NCBI RefSeq assembly: GCF_051020765.1
Contig: NC_134932.1
Coordinates: 5,456,001 to 5,520,000, forward strand
Direction: 5' to 3'
DNA from: Lasioglossum baleicum
Taxonomy: Eukaryota > Arthropoda > Insecta > Hymenoptera > Halictidae
DNA: 64,000 nt
The position numbers were made by a program, and so were the translations under genes. This document shows positions 1-9,699 of this stretch, piece after piece (positions within the stretch are counted from its first letter, which is position 1; the number at the start of each line of letters is the position of its first letter). Below the pieces are notes generated by a model that saw only the letters and a program-made list of their open reading frames with translations, was not told the origin of the DNA and did not search any database.

Positions 1-140
1 TATAATTTTTGGAAAATTTTTTTGCACATCATTTAGTAAACCAATGCTTCTAGTTGCTTACAAAACATCAGGTCGTTTGGTACAATTACAAAACAGTTAT
101 TCTGTTTTAAAGGGCGTACGAACACTTTTGTGGGCCACTG
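1..140. mobile_element. 3' end of a Tc1/mariner-like element
   Basis: The first 140 bases resemble 18.70-18.84 kb: both contain a tagtaaac-type stretch, a tract ending in a gcgt(a/c)cgaa core, and a terminal CACTG followed by TA. Two copies ending at the same CACTG|TA point suggest a Tc1/mariner-type terminus with TA target duplication. The other end lies outside the window. The family is inferred from the terminus only. Confidence 0.45.
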
Positions 141-350
141 TATGTGACTATTGTGTGTACTTGAAAAATATTGTTATGAATGTACTAAAACTCGAATAAA
201 GTTCCCACATTGTAATGACTAGTACAGCATTTTTTATGTCGCAATAACAGTGTGCACAAAGCGTTGTGTAAAAGTGTGCTAAACTTGTTATCAGCTGCAC
301 GAAAAACGAGTTAAAATAGACAACGTGACTTTAAGTGTACAGAGGTTTCA

Positions 351-357
351 TATAAAA
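351..357 (+). promoter_or_regulatory. TATA box of the 418 gene
   Basis: TATAAAA lies 61 nt before the ATG at 418. A CGTGAC sequence at about 324-329 (reverse of GTCACG) resembles the motif found before other members of the cluster. Confidence 0.7.
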
Positions 358-417
358 GGCTGAACAAAATTGGTGGCTGTATGTTAAAATCTAACACCGG
401 AGAAAATCGACTGAAAC

Positions 418-922
418 ATGGCTCAAGTGTTTCCATTCTTCCTTCTCGTTGTCTCTGCCATCTGCATGTCAGGATGGTTCATTCCATCCGCAGAGGCAGT
501 AAGTTATTAATTCTACATTAATTGGTTATTCCAAACTCTAAGTAATCTCGACTTATCTTTCTAGTGCGAGACATGGATGAATTGTCATCATCCTCTGGCG
601 AAACTACTTTGCCCGGTATAGTAATACAGTTCGACTTAAAACGTTGATGATGTCCTTAGTACTCTTTTTATACAGTATAGTGTTGATCTAAGAAAATGGA
701 AGCTTTAGTTATCGTGGCAGCGCGATATCATCGAACGTGTTCACACACGCTGTCCTTTTCTATGGTCCTCACAAAAAAAAATAGTCAAACTACACGAGCT
801 AAGAAACAGCACGGACCCGAGGGTTTTTCTTATTGTTAGATCAAGACTTCACTGTATTTGCATATTTAAACTCATTTATATTTTTCATTCTATAGAATTA
901 TTGTGCGAAACGAAACGGATAG
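418..922 (+). CDS. Secreted four-cysteine peptide, apamin/MCD-like gene structure (C-x5-C-x8-C-x3-C)
   Basis: There are three exons: 418-498, 565-615 and 896-922, with GT/AG introns in phase 0, giving 52 codons. Exon 1 is a 27-residue hydrophobic signal peptide ending S-A-E-A. Exon 2 opens directly with cysteine 1 and carries cysteines 1-3. Exon 3 carries cysteine 4 and ends Asn-Gly-stop, so C-terminal amidation is likely. The second intron splits C-x3-C exactly as in the C-x-C genes at 14.4-26.9 kb, which supports common descent despite the different C1-C2 spacing. A TATA box at 351 and AATAAA at 991-996 bracket the gene. Probably a secreted venom-type peptide; the target is unknown. Splicing is predicted by eye, and confidence in the gene is high because the pattern recurs about 14 times. 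Confidence 0.8.
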
Positions 923-990
923 TACTACTATGGTGACTTCAATGGAGAATGATGCAATTAAGACTGTATTGCAAATGAATATTGGCAGAA

Positions 991-996
991 AATAAA
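991..996 (+). terminator. Polyadenylation signal of the 418 gene
   Basis: AATAAA lies 69 nt after the stop codon. Confidence 0.65.
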
Positions 997-1254
997 ATAC
1001 TAAAAATTCTCAATACGTTGTTACCTTGTAACTTATTTTATAATCTTATATGACCTAACCCAGCCGTTCCTAAGCTAGTGTGTAAGAAGTATCCCAACAA
1101 GAAGATTCTGTAAACAGGAGCCAAGTTCTTATGGCCGTAAAAAGTTGTGAGATCAAACAAAATACGGCCAAGTTCCTTAGCTTAGAAATACCTTTTGCAG
1201 TACTGAAAAAAGCGTTTGTAAAAATTAGTTTAAAAAAACGCTATCTAATTTTTA

Positions 1255-1701
1255 AAGAGTTACGTGGAGGGCTAAATTATTCAAACTTTTTTCCATTTTT
1301 TCATCCAGTGGACGTGTTCACGAGCGAACTTTAGTCGTGCTGCTTTGTGTTTCTCCATTAAGGGTGGCCGTTGTTTTAATTTCTTCCGTTTAATGTGTTT
1401 GCTTCCCTGTAAAATGCGATGTACATTTCTTAAATTTGTTTGCACACCTGCTTCTTTGGCTATTTGTCTTGCTGTGCCCTTAAAATTCGACGCAACACGC
1501 AAAATTGCACGTTTATCACGTTCGAAAGTAACGCTAGGTCTTCCACTTCTTTTCGTTTTTCCACAAGTACTTGGATTTTTTAACACATCGCACACCTACT
1601 TCTGTTTAATAATTTCGCAATTTTATTAATACTGCACTTTTCCGAGCGCAACAGAACAATTCCATCGACCTCACTCTTATCTAACTGCTTTCGTCGACCC
1701 A
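1255..1701 (-). pseudogene. Tc1-like transposase, N-terminal fragment
   Basis: Read on the minus strand, an ATG at 1701 opens a basic helix-turn-helix segment (MGRRKQLDKS, then SINKIAKLL). After a frameshift near 1590-1600 it continues in another frame as SGRPS, then TARQIAKEAGVQ and RPPLMEKHKAARLKFAREHV. This order of two HTH halves, a GRPS-type hook and a KHKAARLKFA segment is the N-terminal DNA-binding region of Tc1-family transposases. The catalytic DDE part is missing: the frame stops near 1281 and nothing recognisable follows. It is therefore a frameshifted, 3'-truncated relic. Confidence 0.75.
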
Positions 1702-2810
1702 TTATTTATTTTTCGTTTTAATAAATGTACTTATACTGTAAGAAAATCAGAAGATTCAGCGTCTGAATACGTTCGCAGTTGAACACTTAATGGTACATTA
1801 ATGGTACAATCCTAAGATTTTGCTTGTTTACTTTGGAGATAGTAGGTATGTAGTATTCAGGATATAACAGAGTGTACACTTTCCACCTTTAAATACAAGA
1901 AATTTAAAAATATGCTAGGTGTCTTATTATTTTGTCGAGGACTGTATTTCGTAATGGTTTTTTTCAATACAACCCTTTCAAGGCGTAAAATTTCAAACTT
2001 TGATAATTATTCCTTTGAGTGTTTGTTATGGTGGACCTGTGTACCAAATTTCAAGCTTGCAGGTCAATGGGAAGTACCCAAAAGGTTTCGATGATGTGTC
2101 AGTCAGTGACAAATTTAGCGATTTTTGAGGTTCTATATCTCGGAACCTACTAATGTTGGAAGATTAATGTTTTGTAAATATTGAGACATGATAGCATTTA
2201 ACAAGTGTACGAAATTATATCTCTCCATCTGCCTCCAGTGCCGAGTTATAAGCCTCTAAAAATTGTTTCGTGTAAAGGAGGTAGTGCGAGAACTTGGCTG
2301 GTGCACTACCGTGCACCTAGATAATTAAATAGAAAATTTCTTCCATATATAAATAGAAAATATCTTTGTTGTTTTCAAAGATACATTAAATGTCTTGAGG
2401 ACAATGTTGAATGGTAAAATGGGGCTCATACGACACCAAAAAAAATTTTTGTTTTTATGTCATTCTTTTTAGAGATATCAAGATCACCTTCATTTTTTAA
2501 AATGGAACCACCCTTTTTTAAACATTACGATGATAGTCCCTTTCATTACGAATTCAGTGACTATAATTACCGAGGGTCATTCAAAACATGAATTGAAATG
2601 ACTATTGCATAATAACTGCCACATAAAACAGCATTATGTACACGATATGCATACTCATTTCAGTATCTTAAACGGAGTTATTAAAATGAAAACACGACAA
2701 AAACGCTATTGTTATATAATACATCACGATTTCCATGAAAACAGTTTATAGTTACACATTTATCGTATGAAGTGGGCATTGCATTTTTATGCGTTGATAT
2801 AGGCTATCAC
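1702..2810. other. AT-rich spacer without recognised gene
   Basis: Reading frames here are short and have no signal peptide, cysteine pattern or splice context. No repeat shared with the rest of the window was noticed. It separates the singleton gene at 418 from the 2.9-5.5 kb group. Confidence 0.5.
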
Positions 2811-2813
2811 AAA

Positions 2814-2845
2814 TCACGACTACAAGTAAGTCTTACGTATAAAAG
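2814..2845 (+). promoter_or_regulatory. TCACGAC motif plus TATA box of the 2899 gene
   Basis: TCACGAC at 2814-2820 is followed by TATAAAAG at 2838-2845, 54 nt before the ATG. The same motif-TATA arrangement is at 5058-5088 before the 5151 gene. Confidence 0.65.
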
Positions 2846-2898
2846 GCAAGGTATAATCATAGCAGACATGACAAACGCAAGTATCCAAAATACATAAG

Positions 2899-3233
2899 AT
2901 GGGCCAGAAACTGCATTTTCTTTTTCTATTCATCTCGTTTGTCTTGTTGGCAGGATGTCTTGTGGCTCCAGTAGTTGGAGTAACTTAATATTTATTTATT
3001 AAAAAATAGTGTTTTACTTTAATACACATTTAATTAAACGAACAATATTCTTTAAGGTTCCCGGTATATGTTTCCAGCTATCAAAACATACTCTTTGCCG
3101 CAGTGATAAGTACAAAATAATGTGCAGAGTACGTACTACATGTCTGACTCCTTTTAGTTAATCCTACTAATATCTCTATTATAATAACTACATTATTGAT
3201 CATTTCTATTTATAGCTCAAGGGAAAATGTTAA
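2899..3233 (+). CDS. Secreted four-cysteine peptide, C-x8-C-x8-C-x5-C
   Basis: Exons are 2899-2979 (27-codon signal peptide starting MGQKL and ending PVVG), 3057-3128 and 3216-3233, all phase 0, 56 codons in total. Exon 2 has three cysteines spaced x8 and x8; exon 3 is only L-K-G-K-C-stop and gives the fourth. C3-C4 is x5 here and in the neighbouring pseudogene, against x3 in the related genes at 4226 and 5151. AATAAA is at 3316-3321. The exon 2 acceptor (ttaag) has a weak pyrimidine tract. The gene belongs to a local tandem group with 3597, 4226 and 5151. Probably a secreted venom-type peptide; function unknown. Confidence 0.7.
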
Positions 3234-3596
3234 CCAGAAAAAGAGGATAGCACAATGATAAAAAATTATTCCAAATATGCTATATAATTCATGAAGATGT
3301 ACAGATGCATTGCAAAATAAATACTGTTTATTGAAAATACAACATTACCTTCTTTAATCGCCCCTGTGTTTACGTTTACAACAACGTATTATCTTCAGAC
3401 AATGAAAAAGTAATCGTAGTCATTAAATCTGTTTATTCCCCTGCATCACATTCTACATGAAATTCGCATGCAGATGAACAATAATCGCGCAAAATATAAA
3501 AACACATTTTTATCAGTTTACGTAAGCATTATTTGTCACGTTTACAAATCATTGTCTCGAGAAACTTCGAAGCGACGGCAAAAAGGGGAAATATTT

Positions 3597-3868
3597 ATGC
3601 ATACCACCAGTAGTTGGAGTAAGTGAAAATATTTTTTCTTTTATCTACATGTGTCTTGCCATGAACTTGTAATGAATCATCGCGTCATCTTCTTTCTAGC
3701 TGCCACCAGTATGTCATGCTTACCAAAATATATTTTATGCCGTGACATGAAGTATAAAACTATGTGTGAGGTACGAATCTGTCTGATTTCTATTAACTAA
3801 TGCTACTGATACAATGCTAATGCTACATTCTTTAACGTTTCTTTTTATAGCTCGATGAAAAATGTTAA
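3597..3868 (+). pseudogene. Broken copy of the 2899/4226 group
   Basis: Only the last codons of the signal exon survive (residues corresponding to PVVG before a gtaagt donor near 3619), and the unrelated sequence upstream has no start codon. The exon 2 equivalent, 3700-3770, is 71 nt instead of 72; alignment to 4376-4444 places a one-base deletion after the first cysteine, which leads to a stop. Exon 3 (3851-3868) and AATAAA at 3950-3955 are intact. Loss of the signal peptide and the frameshift make this a clear pseudogene. Confidence 0.8.
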
Positions 3869-4167
3869 CCAGAAGAAAAAGAATGGCACAATGATAAACA
3901 ATTATTCCAAGTGCGCTATATGATTGAAGAAGATGTAATTACATTGAAAAATAAATATTGTTCGTTCAAAATATAACACTGTCTTTTCGTTACTTCATCA
4001 CAAACACACATTTCCTTTGGACTATAAAAATTGACTACCCTAAAACTTTATAACATCACGTTTTACACGGAAATTGCATAAAGTAAACATTTATCGCGGA
4101 AAGCACGAATTGCATTTTCTCGTGATCATCTAATCTATAATTGCTACATTTCTCATCAAGTGTTCTA

Positions 4168-4175
4168 CATAAAAA
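4168..4175 (+). promoter_or_regulatory. TATA-like box of the 4226 gene
   Basis: CATAAAAA lies 50 nt before the ATG. A TCGTGA sequence near 4120 is the reverse complement of the TCACGA motif seen before other members. Confidence 0.45.
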
Positions 4176-4225
4176 GACGGAAAACGCCAACAGTCATTGA
4201 CTAACGACAAGTTCAGACCGCAATC

Positions 4226-4565
4226 ATGAACCAAAAGCTGCTTCTTCTATTTGTTTCATTTATTTTATTGGTCGGATGTCTCGTGATACCAGTAGTCGGA
4301 GTAAGTGAAGATATTTTTTACACACCCCTCGTTATCAATTTATAATAATTCATGGCCTTATCTTCTTTCTAACAGCATCAAGCGTGCAATGCTTTACCCC
4401 GATATAGGCTTTGCCGCAGTGCAAAATATAGAAAAATGTGTAAGGTATGATCGTGTCTAATTAATGTGACTGTCTAATCCCCCAAACATTTCTATTATAA
4501 TAAATCAAACGTTTATATGTTTCTGTCTTCAGCTCGATTGCACTCCAGAGGAAAGAGGATTATGA
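4226..4565 (+). CDS. Secreted four-cysteine peptide, C-x8-C-x8-C-x3-C
   Basis: Exons are 4226-4300 (25-codon signal peptide, MNQKL start, PVVG end), 4376-4444 and 4533-4565, phase 0, 58 codons. Exon 2 is rich in Arg/Lys and carries cysteines 1-3. Exon 3 supplies cysteine 4 within L-D-C and then a short acidic tail. Donors (gtaagt, gtatga) and acceptors (aacag, ttcag) are good. AATAAA is at 4631-4636. It is the best-preserved member of the 2.9-5.5 kb group, and its 3' flank matches that of the 3597 pseudogene. The basic mature region and four cysteines fit a small secreted ion-channel- or membrane-active peptide, but the target is unknown. Confidence 0.75.
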
Positions 4566-5057
4566 TATAACAATCAGCAAAATGACTTCAAGTGCGCTAT
4601 GCACTCGACGAATATGTAATTGCTCTCAAAAATAAATATTGTTCGTTCAGAATATAACACTGTCTTCTCGCTCCTTCATCACAATCACAGTTTCCCTTTA
4701 GACTATAAAAATTGATTACCTTACAACTTCAATACATCACGTTTTACACGATAATTGCATAAAGTAAACATTTATCGCGTTAAGCCCGAATTTCATTTTC
4801 AGGAGTTGAAGAAATTGAAAGACAATTTTCTACACTTCTTCTTAAATATATTTGTATGCAAACTTGTATAAAATCAATAAATGTATAAAATCCGTGGTTT
4901 AGATATACCTCAGTATAATTACTTTCAAGTAATTAGAAGGAACACATTGAATTTTGAAGCAGGCACAACGGTTTCACAATTATCGTCTACCACGTGTCCC
5001 ACGAGAACTGTATATGGCTAAACTTTTATAGTATATTATCGTTTATCGTTTACTACT

Positions 5058-5088
5058 GTCACGACTACGTTCTGCGTACGTATAAAAG
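5058..5088 (+). promoter_or_regulatory. GTCACGAC motif plus TATA box of the 5151 gene
   Basis: GTCACGAC at 5058-5065 precedes TATAAAAG at 5081-5088, 63 nt before the ATG. Confidence 0.65.
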
Positions 5089-5150
5089 GCAAGGTGTAAT
5101 TCTAATAGACATTCACGAATAAAGAACGCAAGGATACAGCATACGTAATC

Positions 5151-5483
5151 ATGGGACAAAAACTGTACTTCCTTTTTCTAGTCATTGCATCTGTTTTGTT
5201 GGCAGGATGTGTCGTGGCACAAAGAGTTAATATTTATTTACTTATTTGTACTCCATTTTAACGTGTATTCAATTACATATGTATTTCTTGTGAAATTTTC
5301 AGAAAAAGCCGGGACCCTGTAGTACTTTACCCGAAAGTGTTCTTTGCGGCAGCGACAAGTATAAAATAATGTGCAATGTGCGTTATACTTGTACATCATG
5401 ATAATAGTATTACTATTTCCTGCTACAATTTTTATTATAATAACTAAAATTGTTTGTACTTCTTTGTACAGCTGAAATGCTAA
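5151..5483 (+). CDS. Secreted four-cysteine peptide with a weak first splice donor
   Basis: Signal exon 5151-5225 (MGQKL start, 25 codons), exon 2 5303-5377 and exon 3 5472-5483 (L-K-C-stop), phase 0, 53 codons, framework C-x8-C-x8-C-x3-C. Compared with the 2899 gene, six bases at the exon 1 end are deleted and the usual gtaact donor is lost. The remaining in-frame GT is gttaat, a poor donor. If it is not used, the frame reads through to a stop near 5260. The exon 2 frame and all cysteines are intact, so the gene may be functional or newly impaired. No clean AATAAA was seen. Confidence 0.6.
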
Positions 5484-5800
5484 CCAGAGGAATGATCTTC
5501 GCAAAGGACGATTAGGATTTCTAACTGTGGATGTCCTAGCTGTTATTGAGTAATGAAGTTTCCATAAAATAATCTTCAAGAGCAAATGAACTGTTGGCTT
5601 TAATCATTAAGTCCTTCCCCAACCTAAACATTCGTATATTTCCCATCTAATTGTAAATTCCCTGTGTTCCATAAAATTTTGATAAATTTTACTAAATACT
5701 AAGAATCGTAGAGAAAAAAAATTGCAAATTGGTCATTATAATTTTTATAGTAACAAGTTTCACAATACTGTCAGATAAAATACAGCTTCTGTCACGTTGG

Positions 5801-5917
5801 TCACGATAGTTAATATTTATTATTAAAACGTGGTCATATAAAGCATTTATTACAATTTTTAATTTCGTACGAGACTGTTTGAAATTGCGGTAAGCATATA
5901 CATTATACATATATAAG
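5801..5917 (+). promoter_or_regulatory. TCACGA motif and TATA box of the 5981 gene
   Basis: GTCACG at 5791 and TCACGA at 5801-5806 lie upstream of TATATAAG at 5910-5917, 64 nt before the ATG. This promoter version, ending ATAAGCGGGATTCG, recurs before 7698 and 17610. Confidence 0.6.
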
Positions 5918-5980
5918 CGGGATTCGCAGACATAGCTGCAATTCACTAGAGAAAACGCAAGGGAGTCAACTCAAGGAATC

Positions 5981-6337
5981 ATGAATTTCAAACTCAATTT
6001 TATACTTTTATTTGTCTCTCTAATTTTACTGTCATGGAATCATGTGGCATTGGCAGGATATGTAAGAGAAAAATCTTTACTCAATTTATGTATCAAATGT
6101 GGTAATGTTGTAGTGATTGTACATGTTATACATTGTTCGTCATTTTTGTTAAGGAACCACCGGCATGCAGAAGTATAACTAAGCGCCATTGCTCTAGCAT
6201 GAAATACAAAAATATGTGTCCGGTACAATTATTTCTTCTTCTTAACTGACTTGTGTTTGATTTATAAATTAGTCTTATAGTTAGCACAATATCTCTCACC
6301 GTTTCTTTTTCAGAGCGTATGTGGTCCTAGGGGATGA
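5981..6337 (+). CDS. Secreted four-cysteine peptide, MNFKL group (C-x7-C-x8-C-x3-C)
   Basis: Exons: 5981-6061 (27-codon signal peptide beginning MNFKLNFILL, with VALA near its end), 6154-6222 and 6314-6337; phase 0, 57 codons. Exon 2 starts E-P-P-A-C and carries cysteines 1-3 among several Lys/Arg. Exon 3 gives S-V-C and ends Arg-Gly-stop, suggesting amidation. The reading frame running past the donor into intron 1 is not coding, because sister genes with other intron sequence keep the same splice signals. AATAAA is at 6427-6432. First of five genes in this group, spaced about 850 bp apart. Likely a venom-type peptide of the apamin/MCD superfamily with a longer C1-C2 loop. Confidence 0.8.
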
Positions 6338-6779
6338 ATACGGTTGTGTCGAAAATAATGCCTACAGAAGGAATACTTCTGCTACTGTTTCACTGGATGA
6401 AAATTGTAGACGTAATTGCATGTGATAATAAAGGAATGCTACAGTGAAATTCTTGACAAGTATTTCTTTTTTCTCGCAATCCTGCATAAATCTTGCATAG
6501 CAATTTATAAAAATATATAATTTTTATAGCACACCGCGATTTCGTAGAATGCATTAGAATTTGAGTATTGCAAGTGAAGTCTATTGCATATGGCATGAAA
6601 ATGTAGAATATCCGCCACTGATAAAATCTGGTAGAACAGTGATAACTTCATTTTGAGTACTTCCAATGTGTCAGTCTCGAAAGGCTGCATTTACTGTTAA
6701 AACGTGGTCCGATACAGCATATATGACATTATTTAACGCCTTTCGATATCATTTACAATAGAATTATTGCCAGTATGTG

Positions 6780-6787
6780 TATATAAA
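6780..6787 (+). promoter_or_regulatory. TATA box of the 6837 gene
   Basis: TATATAAA lies 50-57 nt before the ATG. This second promoter version (TATATAAAGGAGAATACG) recurs before 8532, 9385, the relic at 18.4 kb and the inverted copy at 20.65 kb. Confidence 0.65.
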
Positions 6788-6836
6788 GGAGAATACGCAA
6801 ACTAGCGGAAACAAAAGTGTTCGAACTCAAGGAATC

Positions 6837-7177
6837 ATGAACTTCAAACTCAATTTTATACTTTTATTTGTCTCTCTAATTTTACTGTCATGGAATCATG
6901 TGGCATTGGCAGTATATGTAAGAGAAAAATCTTTACTCAATTTATGTATCATATTTAGTAATGGTTATATATATGTTATACATTGTTCGTAATTTTTGTT
7001 AAGGAACCACCGGCATGCAGAGTTATAACGAAGAACCATTGTAATAGCATGAAATACAAACATATGTGTCCGGTACAATTATTTCTTCTTCTTAACTGAC
7101 TTATGTTTGATTCATAAGTTAGTCTTATAGTTAGCACAATATTCTTTCTTTTTCAGAGCGTATGTGGTTCTAAATGA
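6837..7177 (+). CDS. Secreted four-cysteine peptide, MNFKL group
   Basis: Exons: 6837-6917, 7004-7072 and 7157-7177; phase 0, 56 codons; framework C-x7-C-x8-C-x3-C. The signal exon is almost identical to that at 5981. Exon 2 differs at several positions but keeps all cysteines and the start E-P-P-A-C. Exon 3 ends Ser-Lys-stop rather than Arg-Gly, so no amidation is expected. An upstream in-frame ATG at 6777 overlaps the TATA box and is rejected as the start because homologues share only the ATG at 6837. Confidence 0.78.
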
Positions 7178-7517
7178 TGAATACGGTTGCGTCGAAAATA
7201 ATGTCTACAGAAGGAATACTTCTGCTATTGTTCCACTGGATGAAAATTGCGGACATAATTGTATGTGATAATAAATTAATGCTGCAGTGAAATTTTTGAC
7301 ATTTGTTTCTTTTTTCTTCCAATCCTGCATAAATGTTGCATAGCAGTTTATAAAAGTATATAATTTTGCATAGCAGACCGCGATTTCGTAGAATGCATTA
7401 GAATTTGAGCATTGCAATTGAAGTCCATTGAATATGACATGAAAATGTAAAATATTCGCCACTGATAAAATCTGGTAGAACAGTGATAACTTCATTTTGA
7501 GTACTTCCAATGTATCA

Positions 7518-7635
7518 GTCACGAAAGGCTGTGTTTACTGTTAAAACGTGGTCAGATACAGCATTTATTGCATTTTTTAATTTCGTACGAAACGGTTTGG
7601 AATTGCGATAAGCATATACATTATACATATATAAG
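7518..7635 (+). promoter_or_regulatory. GTCACGA motif and TATA box of the 7698 gene
   Basis: GTCACGA at 7518-7524; TATATAAG at 7628-7635, 63 nt before the ATG. Same promoter version as the 5981 and 17610 genes. Confidence 0.6.
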
Positions 7636-7697
7636 CGGGATTCGTAAGCATACTGCAATTCACTAGTGAAAACCCAAGGCAGTCAAGTCAAGGAATC

Positions 7698-8028
7698 ATG
7701 AACTTCAAACTCAATTTTATACTTTTATTTGTCTCTCTAATTTTACTGTCATGGAATCATGTGGCATTGGCAGTATGTATATGTAATAGAAAAATCTTTA
7801 CTCAATTTATTTACTCAAGTTATATATTGTTCGTAATTTTTGTTAAGGAACCACCGGGATGCAAAAGTTTAACCGAGAACCATTGCCGTAACAGGAAATA
7901 CAAACATATGTGTCCGGTACAATTATTTCTTTTTCTAAATTGACTTATGTTTGATTTATAAAGTCTTATAGTTAGCACAATATCTCTCATTTTTTCTTTT
8001 TCAGAGCGTATGTGGTCCTGAATTTTGA
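7698..8028 (+). CDS. Secreted four-cysteine peptide, MNFKL group, shifted donor
   Basis: Exons: 7698-7772 (25 codons), 7848-7916 and 8005-8028; phase 0, 55 codons; C-x7-C-x8-C-x3-C. A four-base insertion near 7777 breaks the phase of the donor used by the sister genes. However, a strong gtatgt donor two codons earlier (after GCA at 7772) keeps phase 0 and simply shortens the signal exon. Exon 2 is more basic at its centre (C-R-N-R-K-Y-K). Exon 3 ends Glu-Phe-stop, with no amidation glycine. Promoter and 3' flank match the 5981 gene, so 5981/6837 and 7698/8532 look like a duplicated pair. Confidence 0.72.
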
Positions 8029-8368
8029 TTACGGTTGTGTCGAAAATAATGTCTACAGAAAGAATACTTCTGCTACTGTTTCACTAGATGAAAATTGTAG
8101 ACGTAATTGCATGTGATAATAAAGGAATGCTACAGTGAAATTCTTGACAAGTATTTCTTTTTTCTTCCAATCCTGCATAAATCTTGCATAGCAATTTATA
8201 AAAATATATAATTTTTATAGCAGACCGCGATTTCGTAGAATGCATTAGAATTTGAGCATTGCAACTGAAGTTTATCGCATATGACATGAAAATGTAGAAT
8301 ATCCGCCACTGATAAAAACTGATACATAGAACAGTGATAACTTCATTTTGAGTACTTCGAATGTGTCA

Positions 8369-8482
8369 GTCACGAAAGACTGCGTTTACTGTTAAAACGT
8401 GGGCAGATACAGCATATATGGCATTATTTAACTCCTTTCGATATCATTTACGATAGAATTACTGCCAGCATGTGTATATAAA
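8369..8482 (+). promoter_or_regulatory. GTCACGA motif and TATA box of the 8532 gene
   Basis: GTCACGA at 8369-8375 and TATATAAA at 8475-8482, 50 nt before the ATG. Confidence 0.6.
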
Positions 8483-8531
8483 GGAGAATACGCAAACTAG
8501 CGGAAACACAAGTGTTCGAACTCGAGGAATC

Positions 8532-8879
8532 ATGAACTTCAAACTCAATTTTATACTTTTATTTGTCTCTCTAATTTTACTGTCATGGAATCATGTGGCA
8601 TTGGCAGGATATGTAAGAGAAAAATCTTTACTCAATTTATGTATCATATTTAGTAATGGTTATATATATGTTATACATTGTTCGTAAATTGTGTTAAGGA
8701 ATCACCGGCATGCAGAAGTTTAAACGCGAACCATTGCCTTAGCAGGAAATACAAACATATGTGTCCGGTACAATTATTTCTTTTTCTAAATTGACTTATG
8801 TTGGTTTATAAATTAGTCTTATAGTTAGCACAATATCTCTCATTTTTTTCTTTTTCAGCACGTATGTGGTCCTGAATAA
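8532..8879 (+). CDS. Secreted four-cysteine peptide, MNFKL group
   Basis: Exons: 8532-8612, 8699-8767 and 8859-8879; phase 0, 56 codons; C-x7-C-x8-C-x3-C. The signal exon is nearly identical to those at 5981 and 6837. Exon 2 starts E-S-P-A-C. Exon 3 starts H-V-C where its sisters have S-V-C and ends Pro-Glu-stop. Most coding differences from the 6837 gene fall in exon 2, while introns and flanks stay close. This suggests relaxed or diversifying selection on the mature peptide. Confidence 0.78.
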
Positions 8880-9384
8880 TGAATACGGTTGCGTCGAAAA
8901 TTATGTCTTCAGAAGGAATACTTCTGCTACTGTTTCACTGGATGAAAATTGCGGGCATGATTGTATGTGATAATAAATTAATGCTGCAGTGAAATTTTTG
9001 ACATTTGTTTCTTTTTTCTTCCAATCCTGCATAAATGTTGCATAGCAGTTTATAAAAGTATATAATTTTGCATAGCAGATCGCGATTTCGTAGAATGCAT
9101 TAGAATTTAAGCATTGCAAGTGAAGTCCATCGCATATGACATGAAAATGTAGAATACCCACCACTGATAAAATCTGGTAGAGCAGTGATAACTTCATTTT
9201 GAGTGCCTCCAATGTGTCAGTCTCGAAAGGCTGCATTTACTGTTAAAACGTGGTCAGATACAGCATGTATGACATTATTTAACGCCTTTCGATATCATAT
9301 AGGATAGAATTATTGCCGGCATGTGTGTATATAAAGGAGAATACGCAAACTAGCGGAAACACAAGTGTTTGAACTCAAGCAATC

Positions 9385-9614
9385 ATGAACTACAAACTCA
9401 GTCTTCTGTTTATATTTGTTTCCGTAATATGCGGGATTGGAAATTGCATGGCAGAACCTGAAGTAAGAGACGAAATATCTTTAATTTATTCATTTTAACA
9501 CGTGCTAATTATATTGTATTGAATCTGTGCTGTACATGCACGGATTTGTTAGGGAACCAGAGACAAGCAAAATTATAACGAAGTGCTACCATGAAATATA
9601 AACATATGTGTCCG
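9385..9614 (+). pseudogene. Diverged signal exon with broken exon 2
   Basis: Signal exon 9385-9462 (26 codons, MNYKL start, gtaaga donor) is open. The exon 2 equivalent, about 9553-9614, is eight bases shorter than in the MNFKL genes and hits a stop. The first cysteine codon is changed to serine, and the acceptor aag has become agg. No exon 3 was found before 9.9 kb. An inverted copy at 20365-20594 has the same eight-base loss but keeps the first cysteine. The damage was therefore present before the duplication, and this copy decayed further. Confidence 0.75.
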
Positions 9615-9699
9615 GTACTGATTATTATCTCTTACTAATTAGATTACATTTTATTGAAATTCTCTTTCTTCTGTGCGTTTGAAACGAATACCTCAACAT

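Noticed and set aside
6777..6836. Upstream in-frame ATG extending the MNFKL signal peptide (also at 8472)
   Set aside because: The ATG overlaps the TATA box and would lie upstream of the transcription start; homologues share only the later ATG.
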